Source of the DNA: Drechslerella dactyloides
Taxonomy: Eukaryota; Ascomycota; Orbiliomycetes; Orbiliales; Orbiliaceae
Reading direction: 5' to 3'
Assembly: GCA_020064725.1 (NCBI GenBank)
Contig: JAGTWJ010000001.1
Span: forward strand, 4,216,001 to 4,280,000
Length of the DNA stretch: 64,000 nt
Position 1 is the stretch's first letter, and each line of letters starts with the position of its first letter. Below, piece by piece: positions 1 to 11,266 of the stretch. Both the position numbers and the translations under genes were made by a program. The notes under the pieces are model-generated. The model was not told where the DNA came from and searched no databases. It saw only the letters and a program-made list of their open reading frames with translations.

Positions 1-273
1 TATAGAGATATTCCACTTTTAATTTCAAAAAGTAAGTTTTAATAAAATATCCTATATAAAAAACAACTTAGAAAAAATAAAAATAAAAAAATAAAATAAA
101 AAAAATTAATTAACAATAAAAAATTAATTAAAATAAAAAAATAAACATAAAAATGAATTATTAAAAAATTTTAAAAAAATAGTTAAAATAATTAATTAAA
201 AGATAATTAATAAAAAATAATGAACAACACCAGCTTTACAGTCGGGTTTAAGTGGTGCAGCGCACCCTTCTAG
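1..273 (+). mobile_element. Helitron-like non-autonomous element 1, 3' part
   Basis: The element enters from the left edge and ends in the family's 3' terminus at 234-273: CAGTCGGGTTTAAG, a short GC-rich hairpin (GGTGC-AGC-GCACC), then CTTCTAG followed by host T. The first 100 bases match the body of the copies at 57552 and 51155, including the palindromic block around 'tccacttttaatttcaaaaagt'. The 5' terminus lies outside the window. No coding capacity is visible, so mobilisation would have to be in trans. Assignment to Helitrons (Helentron/Helitron2 type) rests on the CTAG end, the hairpin and the A/T insertion site. Confidence 0.7.
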
Positions 274-521
274 TAATAAATAAATTATACCTAGAATCTT
301 TTAAACCATTAACAATCAAAATAAAAAAAGATAAAAAATAAAAAATTAAGAAAATATTAGATAAAGTTAAATAAAAGAAAAAGTTTTATTCAAAAGAAAA
401 GATTATATGATTTTTTATAAAATAGTAAAGATAATTTTTAATAAAAGTTTATAATAATTAATAGATAATTTATAACACATAGAGAAAATTATTAAAAAAA
501 AATTTTAAAAAAAGAATTAGA
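274..521. other. AT-rich spacer, nothing recognised
   Basis: Very AT-rich sequence between two oppositely oriented Helitron-like elements. No reading frame or repeat boundary could be supported. Confidence 0.5.
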
Positions 522-878
522 CTAGAAGGCTGCTGGCGCAGCACTTAAACCTGACTGAACTGAAATAAACTCTTTCTGTGCTGCTTTCACAACCTTCTTT
601 TCTATACTAATTCTTTCCCTACTGAACTAGTTCTAGTACCCTCCAAACTAAAACCCCTTAAAACCCCTCAAACCCAGATCTAAATATAAATTTTACTCAA
701 AACCTTCTTAAAGAATCTTTAGTAAAATAGTTAAAATATATATTTAGTAAATTTGTTACTAAATAAGCTTAACAAAAACAACATATTTTAGGCTTTGTAT
801 AAATATAGCAAATTGCAGTGTGTGCCAGATCAGGCGGCCAGTAGCTCAATAATAGTCCCCCTCCTATTCAGTCGGGCA
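522..878 (-). mobile_element. Helitron-like non-autonomous element 2, complete
   Basis: On the minus strand it runs from TGCCCGACTG (868-878) to the 3' end CAGTTTAAG-type block, hairpin and CTAG (522-555). Host A precedes and host T follows on the plus strand, consistent with insertion into an AT dinucleotide. The 357-bp body is non-coding. It contains the family's 5' subterminal block, a GGGGGAC...TTGAG-like stretch and a mutated copy of the AAAAATGTGTTGTTT motif near 780. Confidence 0.7.
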
Positions 879-981
879 TTTGAGAAAAAATTTATTATAT
901 ATATGATAGACCAAAATATAATATAGTATTAAGGAAATCCCAAAAAAAAAAAAAAAATTAATAATAATTATAATTTATATA

Positions 982-1230
982 ACGTATTCCACAAGCGAGC
1001 GGACCACACAAGCGAGCGGACCACCCCATATAAACCAACACCCTACCAAAACACTTTTTATTGATAACTTAATCAATAATTAATTTAAAATTAGAATAAA
1101 ATTAATCTTGTTTATATAAACTATTACAAATCTAAAAATATTTTTTTAAATTTTTTTTATATTAAATTAAAGAAATATACAAGGGGGGTGGTCCGGTCGC
1201 TTGTCTGGTCCAGTCGCTTATTGTTGACGT
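982..1230 (+). mobile_element. 249-bp Fot1/pogo-type MITE, copy 1
   Basis: It starts ACGTATTCCACAAGCGAGCG and ends CGCTTATTGTTGACGT, flanked by TA duplications (980-981 and 1231-1232). Seven copies in this window are exactly 249 bp long and nearly identical. Each end carries two tandem AAGCGA-type motifs 17 bp apart. This copy landed in the junction between the target-site duplication and the (TAA)n tail of LINE-1, so it is younger than that LINE. It has no coding capacity. Confidence 0.93.
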
Positions 1231-1232
1231 TA

Positions 1233-4200
1233 TTATTATTATTATTATGAATCATACTGCATGCAACCTTTCGGTTATGGCAGGTGGAAGAAAATTAAAT
1301 ACAAAATGTGTATAAATGAAAATTAATATATATGTGTGTTTTCTCTGTTTCTTTTGTTATTAATTAATTAATTAGTTAATTAATTAATTTTGGATATTAT
1401 TTTAAAGATTTCTAATTTTTCTTAGTCTTTTTTTTTTGTTTTATCCTCTTTTTTTTAAGTGGATATGTTTTATATTATTTATAATGTTTATTTTTGCTGT
1501 TTATTGTAATTTGTCTTGCTTAATATTAATAATATTAATTGGTGGACTTTTAATTTTTTTTAAGATTATTTTATTTAATTTTATTATTAATATTAACTTT
1601 ATAATTGTCTTTTCTTTTAAAAAGTATTTTTATATTATTAAGATATTTTTTTATTTGTATTAATCTATTTTTAATAAATAATAATGTATTAAAATTAAAT
1701 AGTATTTTCCCTAATTTTTTTTTTCATTTTTCCTCTCTTTTTTTTATAATATTTATATTTTATAATAAGATATTTTGATATTTATATTATAATATTATAA
1801 TTATAATATTTATTTAGAATACTTAAATTTGGTATTTTATATAAATAATTATTAAATATGTTGTGTTCTATTTTTAATTGTGTTATTGATGAAATAAATT
1901 TAATATTGCTATTTTATAATATTTTATTTTTTTTAAATTTTAGTAAATTATTATAATTTATTTTTTTTTTATATTTTTATTATTGTTTTTACTATTTTAT
2001 TAAACTTTTTATTTTATTTTGTTTTTTTAAATATATAAAAGAATTATATAGACTTTCTTTAAAAATTTTAACATCTAATTTTACTAATTTATCTACTTTT
2101 TTATTTCTATATATATTATTATATCTAGAGTATTAATTTATATATATTTTTATTTTATTAGTATTTAACTCTTTATTAATATTCTATATTTCTTTAATAA
2201 TATCTTAACCTAATCCAAAATATAATGATTTTATTCTTTATATTACAATTTAGTTATCTAAATATAAATATATATTATTTATATTTTTATTTTGTAATAA
2301 TATTTTTAATGCTTTTTTAAAAACTATTTATATAATAATTAATTTAATATTATATACTTCTATTAAATTTCCCAAACTAATTTTTATTTTAAAAATTAAT
2401 TTATTATTAATTTTATTATATATACTAGTATCTATTAATTTAATATCTTTTTTTAAATTTAATAGAGAGCCATCTATATAAATAATTAAATTTTCTTTTA
2501 AATTTAATTTTAATTTATTTATAATATATATTGTTTTATCTCTATTTCTTTTGGTTTTTTACTAATATTTATATTAATATTATTTTCAACCCACAGAGAG
2601 TTTACTTCTATATTAATATATTCAATTTTAGTATATAGAATAATTAGATAATTTATTCTTAATAAAATAAAATCTAATAAAATTTAGTATATCTTATTTT
2701 TATTATTATTTTTTTTATTTTTATATTATTTTAAATATTAAATATTCTCTTTTCTATTGAAATAAAATTCTAGTGGGACCAATTCTAGTATTCTTAATTT
2801 AATTAAATAATTTTTATTAAGATATAATAATCTTAAAACATAGTATTTTTATAGACTATTAAACCTAATTTCTAATAACAAAATAAAAGCTTCAACTTCT
2901 AATAAATAAATTAATATTATTTTATATACTCCATTAATTTTTCTAATCATTTTATTTTATAAAATATTAAAATCTTTTAAAAATAATTTTTAATTTTTCC
3001 ACCAGATTTTAGTATCAAAATCTGAAACAAAACAAACACAGCTTTTATACAATTATATTAATATTTTTAAATTTAATTCTTTTTCTGAATTTACTAAACC
3101 TCTAATATAATTAAATATTCAGTTTACAGTTGCTAATTTATTTTTAACATAGAATTTAAATTTTAAATTCTTGTTTAAATAAATTCTAAGCTATTTAATT
3201 ATATTAGATAATTTAATTGTTATTTTATTTAGTAAAACCAAATTATATTCTCTATTATTATTATTTTTCTCTAAATTAAAATAGAAATATATTAATTCAG
3301 ATTTTATATTATCAAAAACCACTATATTATTTTTTGTCTAATTAAATATAGTTTTTAATACATTTTTTAAATCTATTATATTTAATTTTGTTGATTTATT
3401 AATTACAACAATAATAATATCATCAATATAACTCAGTATTTTAATATTATTATATTTTTATTTTAATTATTTAAACAACAATATTAAATATAATAAAAAT
3501 AAAATCAAAAATATAAATAAATCCTAAGATATTCCTATTTTAACTAATTTTAATTTTTTTATTTATTTATTAAAAATAAGCTTAATTTATTTATTTAATA
3601 TAAAATTCTTAATCCAATTAGTTAATTGTTTTAGAAATCTCATATTTTTAATAGTTTTAATTAATCTTATTTTTAAAACATTATTAAAAGCTCCCTTTAT
3701 ATCTAAAAATAATATAAAAATTTTAAGTTTTTTTAATTTTATATTTTCTATATTATATATTAAAAATAATATAATATCTATAACTAATCTTTATTTTTTA
3801 CCCCCAATTTATTTATAATATAGAATATCTTTTATTTCTAAAATATATATTAATTTTATAGCTATTATTTTTTTTAATATTTTTTTTAAGCAATTTAAAA
3901 GATTTATAATTTTATAAATTTTTAGGATATTATAATCCAGTTTATTAAATTTTAGTAGAATTATTCTAATTACTTGTCTAAAATATATTAAATAGTATTT
4001 ATAATTTAATAATCTTTTAAATAAATTATTAAATTTTTTTAATATTATTTTATATACTTTTTTTAAATATAAAAAATTAATTTTATCTAGATCTAGTACT
4101 TTTTTTAAATTTAATATAAAAATAATTTTTCTAATTTCTTTATTTGTAATTTTTTCTTATTTAATCATATTTTTAATTATTTATTTTTTTTATTTTAAAT

Positions 4201-7190
4201 AAATTATTAGATTCCAGGTAATTTAATGGCTTTAGAAATAATATTTTTCAAAATATTTATATTTTTTTATTAAAGTTTGTTACTAGATTATTTTTAAAAT
4301 TTAGATTTAATACTCTTTATACTTTAAATAGTTTTATATAATTTAGTATTTTAAAGATCTTTTTATTTTTTATATTTATTAAGAAGTTTATTTATTTTTT
4401 AGTTTTAGCTCTTTTTATTACTTTAAAATAATTATTTTATTTAAACTTAAATAAATTCTATTATTCCTAGATTTTATTTTATTTTTATTACCTTTTTATT
4501 TACTATATTTTTATTTTTAATATATTTATTTTATTATTCTACCAAACTTTTGATTTTAATGTTATAATTAATTTTGGTATTAATATTTCTATTATATTAA
4601 TTATATTTTATTAAAATAAATTTGCAGTTTATTTTAAATTTCATTTTAAATTATTATTATTGTTATTTAAGGCGAATAATAATTTATCCTAGTTATTATT
4701 TTAATCTAGATTTCTATCTAAATTTAATAATATTTTTTAAAACTTCTCCCAATTAATTTTATTCTAATTATATTTATTTGTTAATAATAGATTATCAACT
4801 AAATAATTATTATTTTAAAAATATATATTAAATGAGATAATCTTATAGTCTGATTCTATATTTAAATTATTATTTATTATCCATTCTCCAATAAATAAAT
4901 TTATTTAAATTATTATAAATATTAAATCTAAAATAAATAAGTTCTTCTCTTTATTAAAATAATAAATTAGAATATTAAGATTATTTATTAAATGTAGATT
5001 TTTATTTTTAATAATATTTATTAATTCTTCATGTTGGATATTTTTCCTGTACTTAGAATTCCATAAATAATAATAGGTATTAAAATTTCTAATTAATAAA
5101 CACCTTTTATTAATAAATTTAATTATTTTATTAAATAATCTTTTTATTATATATAATTTGTTGCTTTGGTTTGTTTGGTATTTTTCATTATAAATATTAA
5201 TTATTTGGATTTTACTAAATTCTTTTGATTTAATATTAATAATTTGGTAATCTTTGTTATTAATTAAATTTGTTTGATTATTAATTTTATATAAAAATAG
5301 ATTAGAATAATATATAATTATTCTTAGTCTTTTTGTTATATTTAGTATTAATAATATAAAACTATTAATATTTATTATTATTAATTCTTTTGAGATTTAT
5401 AATTCTTGTAAAAATAAAATATCTATTTTATTTATTGTAGAATTTAAAATATTTTGTATTATATTAGATGATATATTGTAATTATATTATAACGTATTCC
5501 ACAAGCGAGCGGACCACACAAGCGAGCGGACCACCCCATATAAACCAACACCCTACCAAAACACTTTTTATTGATAACTTAATCAATAATTAATTTAAAA
5601 TTAGAATAAAATTAATCTTGTTTATATAAACTATTACAAATCTAAAAATATTTTTTTAAATTTTTTTTATATTAAATTAAAGAAATATACAAGGGGGGTG
5701 GTCCGGTCGCTTGTCTGGTCCAGTCGCTTATTGTTGACGTTATACATTCTATTTTATTCTATATTAAAATAATTTAAATATTATTATTTTGGTTGTGGTT
5801 TTAATCTTAGTTTTAATTTTATTTTTAAGTTGTATTAAATTTTATTTTTAATATTTTTAGCTTTTTACAATTTTATAAATTTACTGTATGCTCTTTTTTA
5901 TAATAAATATATTTTAAAATATTATATAGGTATATTCTACCTTTTATATTATATTTATTATATTTATATTAATATATTTTATACTCTAAAGAGTATATTC
6001 TGTATATATTTATAAATATATATATTACAACCAAATATCCAAAACCTTAGCAATTTATATATTAGTTTTTTAAATATATAAAATAATATTTCTCTACTTT
6101 TAAAAATTCTTTATTTAAAAATAATCCTTTATTATATAGTATTTGTTTTGCTATTTCTATTATTTTTATTATTAATACCATAAAAAAACAAAATTTATTT
6201 ATTTATCTATTTTCTGGTATTAACCATTTTAATATTCTTGCTAATTTATAGATATTATCATTTTCTATTTTGTTTTTTAAAGCAATTAATTGCTCCTTAT
6301 TTTGAAATTAATTTATTTAAATTCCATGTATTATTATAAATCCTTATTTTATTATCTTTACTAGTTTTTAGATATATTAATTTATTTTAACTAATTCTTT
6401 ATATATTTCTTTTTTGTATTTAAAGATGTCTTTGTTTTTTGTATTTTAATATACAATTAATATTAAATTATTTTTTTCATTTGTTAAAATTCTTATAATT
6501 ATTTTATTTTAAAATTCCTCTTATTTTTTAAAGATATTATTTATTTTTATTCAATAAATATTTAGATTTATTATCAGTTTATCATTTATTATTTATAGAA
6601 TAATTAATCTTTATTATTTAATCAATAGATTTGTCATTTTTGGTATTTTTTATATTTTTAATATTTTTAATATTTTTATTTACATATTTACAGCTTATAT
6701 ATATATTTTTAATATATTTATTCAGTTTTTATTTTCATTTTAGATTTTATTTAGTTGTTTTTCTAGGTTATTTATTTTTTTTTTTTATTTTACAACCAAA
6801 ATAATTAAATCTTAGTTTTCCTAAATTAATTTAGTTTTAATTTTTTTTATTTATATAGATTTAACCAATTATATACAATATCACTTATTTAGTTTGGGTA
6901 TAATATCTATTAGATTTATTTTATCCAATAACAAGCTAATAGGTAAATCCATCAATTAAAATAGATTTACCCAAAAATAGTATTTTTAGCGTTTTTAGTG
7001 TTGCCCCTAATTTTTATATATATAAATAATTATAAATTTTTAATATATTGCTATTATGATTATAAAATCATAATTATGAATTAGATTGTATACTTAATAT
7101 ATTTTATTAAGTTTTTCAAGCATTTTTAAATAATCTAATTTTTATTGTGTTTCGTCAATTTCATCAAATGATATGAGAGGCTCTTTGTTT
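1233..7190 (-). mobile_element. LINE-1, full-length Tad1/I-like retrotransposon, heavily RIP-mutated
   Basis: Minus-strand copy colinear with the better copy at 35547-41255 from its (TAA)n tail at 1233 to its 5' end GAGGCTCTTTGTTT at 7177-7190. It is interrupted by a MITE at 5492-5740; without it the length is about 5.7 kb. A candidate 14-bp duplication TTATAATTTATATA lies at 968-981 and 7216-7229, the latter 25 bp beyond the conserved 5' end. No frame longer than about 75 codons survives, and Trp codons are widely replaced by TAA/TAG. The last ~70 bp and first ~60 bp stay nearly unmutated. The 75-codon plus-strand frame at 1436-1663 is antisense to the LINE and is not a gene. Confidence 0.92.
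5492..5740 (+). mobile_element. 249-bp Fot1/pogo-type MITE, copy 2 (nested in LINE-1)
   Basis: Same 249-bp element with TA duplications at 5490-5491 and 5741-5742. The LINE sequence on both sides joins correctly when the MITE and one TA are removed (compare 39780-39800), so this is a simple insertion. The MITE is GC-bearing at its ends while the surrounding LINE is almost pure AT. Confidence 0.95.
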
Positions 7191-7573
7191 ATTTAATATA
7201 ATGTAATTTGATGATTTATAATTTATATAAAATTTATAAAAGAAAATTGAGATATTAAAAAAAACTAGAATATAAAATAAAAAATTACAAGATACTAAGA
7301 CTAGTAGTACTAATAGTAGCTGCAATATTTAACAAAAACCCAGATATAAATATATCTAGTTATATTAAGATCTATGATATTATAAAAAAGAACTATTAAA
7401 AATACTAAAGAAACTAGAAATATTAGAGGTATTACTAGAAGTACTATTAAAAAAAACTAAAGAAATTATGGTGGTAGTTGTTTTAAGGATGGTAATTTTT
7501 GAGAGAAGATTAGGTATTATAAAAGTAATTTAAAAATTTTTAATTTTTTAAATTAAATTAATTAAAATTATAA
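7191..7573. other. AT-rich spacer with LINE-1 target duplication
   Basis: Holds 25 bp of non-family sequence after the LINE 5' end, the second copy of the duplication (7216-7229), then low-complexity AT-rich DNA with no recognisable gene or repeat. Confidence 0.4.
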
Positions 7574-7750
7574 TGCCCGACTGTATAGTCGGGATCTAAT
7601 AAGCTCCCCCGTGAATAAGTCAGCTCGGCAGCCCCCCCTTCGGAGTGGTTGGTGGGCTGAAAAAAATGTGTTGCACGCTCGGCGGTGTTACCCCACTAAA
7701 TTTAGTAGGCATGCTAGACACGCTCGGCATGCCCAACCAAACTTATAATA

Positions 7751-7780
7751 GGCACGCTCGGCACGCTCGGCGATTTACAA

Positions 7781-7817
<37 letters not shown>
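7751..7817. repeat. GC-rich 9-bp minisatellite plus (AC)n(AT)n microsatellite
   Basis: Repeats of a GGCACGCTC unit at 7751-7771 (with related units from 7707) are followed by (AC)11 at 7781-7802 and (AT)7 at 7803-7817. The minisatellite is internal to the Helitron-like element and recurs in the element at 13864. Confidence 0.8.
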
Positions 7818-7874
7818 CAAAATTAATTATAAAAAATTAACAAAATGATTATAAAAAATTAACAAAATTAATTA

Positions 7875-7920
7875 CTAGAAGGGTGCGTCGCACCACTTAA
7901 ACCCGACTGAATAGCCATTT

Positions 7921-7958
<38 letters not shown>

Positions 7959-8526
7959 TCTTCAGTTGGGCCCAGCTTCGGCAACTCCGTCACCTTTGCT
8001 GGCCCCTCCTAAAAACCCTATATTTATTTAATTTTTTTATATTTTTATTTAATTTTTATTAATATTTTATGAATTTTTATTAATATTTTATGAATTTTTA
8101 TAAATATTTTATTAATTTTTATTAATATTTTATTAATTTTTTTTAAAAAAAATATATAGATTTTTTTATAGATTTTTCTAAGTTATTTTTTATATAAGAT
8201 TTTTATTAAAACTCACTTTTCAAAATTAAAAGTGAAATATCTCTTTTATTATTTAATTAAATTATGTATTGTGAAAGTAAACCTAAAATATTACATAATA
8301 ATCTATAAATAATTTTTAATTTATTTTATATTATTCTATTATACTATGTTTATTTATTTATTTATTACTAATTTTAGATATAGCTATATTTATAACTATA
8401 TAACTATACTAATACCAAGATTGCCAAAAAAACAACACATTTTTTCCCGGTTATATCTTAGCAAATTTTGGTGGGGTTCCCTTGTGTGGGGGAGTTCAAT
8501 CAACCTCCCTCCTATTCAGTCGGGCA
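7875..8526 (-). mobile_element. Helitron-like non-autonomous element 4, nested in element 3
   Basis: Complete 652-bp minus-strand copy. The 3' end at 7875-7914 shows CTAGAAGG, hairpin GGTGCGTCGCACC and CTTAAACCCGACTGA read on the plus strand. The second stem-loop is at 7960-8010 (RIP-damaged), and the 5' end CAGTCGGGCA is at 8517-8526. Host A (7874) and T (8527) flank it. A (TA)n tract lies at 7921-7954. Non-coding. Confidence 0.78.
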
Positions 8527-8701
8527 TAAAAAATTAACAAAATTAATTATAAAAAATTAACAATTAGCCTTCAGGGCCGGCGGAGGCGACAGAGTCGCCG
8601 GAGCCAGGCCTGACTAAAGGTCTTATTTAATATATATATTAAAGTAGGCCTATACAGCTGAGTTTCAGTTGGGTTTAAATACTGCGCCAGCAGCTTTCTA
8701 G

Positions 8702-9021
8702 TAATAATTAAAACTTAATAAATTAAGTAACAATCACAAAATATCTTATAAAAAATTATTAAAAATAAAAAAAAAACAATAAAATTACTAATTATATAAT
8801 TAAAAAAAAGATTAAAAACAATAAAAATATTATTTTTAGTTTTTAAATAAATTATTATAATATTTAATAAAATTTATATTATTATAAAAATATAATATAA
8901 AATAGTATTTTTTATAAGAATTTAAATCTAAATTAAAAATTAGATAATAATAAAAATAATTAATATAAAACTATTTAAAATATAAATATTATAAAAAATA
9001 TTATAAATCAAACAACAGAAA
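8702..9021. other. AT-rich spacer, nothing recognised
   Basis: About 320 bp of almost pure A/T between two Helitron-like elements, with no supported feature. Confidence 0.5.
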
Positions 9022-9440
9022 CTAGAAGGCTGCTTCGCAGCACTTAAACCCAACTGAATCTTCTAGAAAATCCCTATTTAATATACTACTATACAACCTT
9101 CTAATATCTTTTTAATATATTATTATATAGTTTCCTGGTATTTATCATAATCTTCTTCCATCATCAAACTTTATATTTATAAACTTCCTTAAAAACCCTT
9201 ATATATTATACTTAAATATAAAGTACAAATATTTTTATCATACTAAAATTTAATAGAATAAGTAAGTTTAGTAAGATAATTACTAAATATAATTAAAGAG
9301 TTTTAATATAATATTTATTTAAATAAAGCCAAATCTTTATTCAGCAACACATTTTTTTTAGATACCAGAAAGGCAAAATTTGGTGGGTTTAGGGGTCACG
9401 TGCCAGGGAGTTCAATATCCACCCTCCTATTCAGTGGGCA
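9022..9440 (-). mobile_element. Helitron-like non-autonomous element 5, complete
   Basis: 419 bp, minus strand. 3' terminus at 9022-9058 (CTAGAAGG, perfect hairpin GCTGCTTCGCAGC, CTTAAACCCAACTGA) and 5' terminus at 9431-9440 (CAGTGGGCA, one base shorter than the consensus). Host A at 9021 and T at 9441. The conserved 5' subterminal motif CAACACATTTTTTTT is near 9344. Confidence 0.73.
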
Positions 9441-11266
9441 TAAGTATAATAAATAAATAATAAAAAAACCTTAAAAAATTTAAAAAAATAAATATTTTTA
9501 AAAAAGTAAACATTTTTAAATAAATTAAAAAAAAATAAAAAAAATAAAAATATTAATTATAAAAAAAAAGATAATAAATATATAATTTTTAATAATCAAA
9601 ATAAATTATAAATTTATAAAAACATAAAAATAAAAAAAATTACTAAATATAAATAATAATATTAATATAACCTTATAATATAACAACCTAAGATTATTTA
9701 TATAAATAAGATAATAAAAATATAGTTAAACACCTTAAATAAATTTATAAACTTAATATATTATAAACCTAATAAATAAAACTCATAATATTAATTTAAT
9801 TTTTAAATTCTAAAATTAATATCATAAACTTAAAATTAGTATAATTTATTTTAAAACATCTAAGGAAAGCTTTATTAAAAAAAAAAGGTAGAATTTTTAT
9901 AAATTAATATAAGAATTTTAGTAAAAACAAAAAACAAAATAATCCAAAATAAAAAAAAATATATAACCTAGAAACGAATATTAAAAAAAATAAAAAAAAT
10001 ATAAACCAATATTAAAAATAATAAACATATACAAGAACAAAAATATTTTACTTTAATAAAAATTAATAATATTAAAAACAAAATAAAAAATCTTATAGTT
10101 AATAATTATATAATTAATAGCTATAAAATTATTTAACTAGGTTAATAATAATTATTATCTAATAAAACAAAATAGTAAATAACTAAATAAAAAAACTTAA
10201 CTAAAAATTAATTAAAAAAAAGAATATTAAAATATAAGCTTCCTTAAATCAACAAAAAAATTAAAAAAATTTTTTTAATAGAATATTATAGATCTTAATA
10301 TTTAGATAAAAATTTTAATAACTTAAAAAAATATAATAAAAATTAAAATATTATAAAATTAAAAAAAAATACTAAAAACAACTATTATAATTATTTAAAA
10401 ATTAATAAAATACTTTCAAATAAAAAAAACCCCAAAAAATCCTATAAATTAAAAATATTAAATAATTAGATATATAATAAGATTTTTTATATAATTATAT
10501 ATTCTAAAAAATTAATGAGATATATAATCTCTAAACAATATTTATTAAAAAAAATTATTAAATAATTTATATATTTATCTATAAATACTATTAAGCTAGT
10601 CTTATTTTGTTAAATTAATATATTATAAGAGAATTTATTATATCTAGAGATTTTTAGGTAGTTCTTATATTTTTTATATTTATTATAAAGGTATAATGAT
10701 GAAGGTTAATAATAATAAATTATCTATAAGCTAGCTATTTAGTATTTATAAAAAGATACTACTTATATAATATAATATAGTATAATAAAATTTCTATAAT
10801 TTTCAACAATCCCCCTAAATTAATAAGTTGAGTATATAGGTTTAACAAAATTAAAATAAAAAAAAGTATTTAAATTAAAAAAATATATTTAAATAAAAAT
10901 AAAATAAGATTAGTAGATTTTATAATATAGTATAATATAAAAAAATAAAAATATCTTATATAAAATAAATATAATAAATATATATAAATTAAATATATAA
11001 TAAATAATTAATATTTAAAATTTAAAATTTAAAATTTATAAACTAAGTTTAAGATATTAAATTTTTTTATATATATTTATTAATTATTTTTAATAAATTA
11101 ATTTTTTTATTTAATATAATATTGTATAATTATTATATTTTGGCCTAAAACCAAATCAAATACACTTTATTTTAAAATTTCTAACTCTTAGTTGCTACTA
11201 TATAGATTTTTTAATAAAAAGAAATAAATATATATTAAATATAATAATAATTATTAAAATAGAGTA
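9441..11266. other. Long AT-rich stretch, no recognisable element
   Basis: About 1.8 kb of extremely AT-rich sequence with dense stops in all frames. It may be a RIP-destroyed transposon, but I could not align it to any family in the window. Confidence 0.5.

Larger units (their letters stand above)
7574..8701 (+). mobile_element. Helitron-like non-autonomous element 3, split by element 4
   Basis: The 5' end TGCCCGACTG follows host A at 7573. The 3' end is at 8665-8701 (CAGTTGGGTTTAAA, hairpin, CTAG) followed by host T. About 130 bp before the 3' end lies a strong GC-rich stem-loop (GGCGACAGAGTCGCC, around 8587). A second member of the family (7875-8526) is nested inside in the opposite orientation; without it the element is 476 bp. 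The frames at 7645-7848 and 8346-8537 cross repeats and hairpins and are not genes. Confidence 0.75.

Noticed and set aside
522..878. Helitron-like ends first considered as Rho-independent terminators or riboswitches because of GC hairpins
   Set aside because: They recur with fixed terminal sequences and precise A/T insertion sites in a eukaryotic transposon-rich context.
982..1230. The seven 249-bp repeats considered as a CRISPR or satellite array
   Set aside because: They are dispersed, in both orientations, each with its own TA duplication and different flanks.
1436..1663. 75-codon open frame recurring near the 3' end of four LINE copies (also 19091-19318, 35750-35977, 45225-45452)
   Set aside because: It is antisense to the LINE 3' region, consists of runs of Ile/Leu/Phe from AT-rich DNA, and is conserved only because the LINE itself is repeated.
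7645..7848. 67-codon frame with HTHTHTYIYIYK
   Set aside because: A microsatellite (AC)n(AT)n read as protein.
9441..11266. Possible LTR retrotransposon relics in the AT-rich gaps (also 21332-22292, 33964-35142, 58103-61306)
   Set aside because: No paired LTRs, primer site, RT or integrase motif could be read; composition alone is not evidence.
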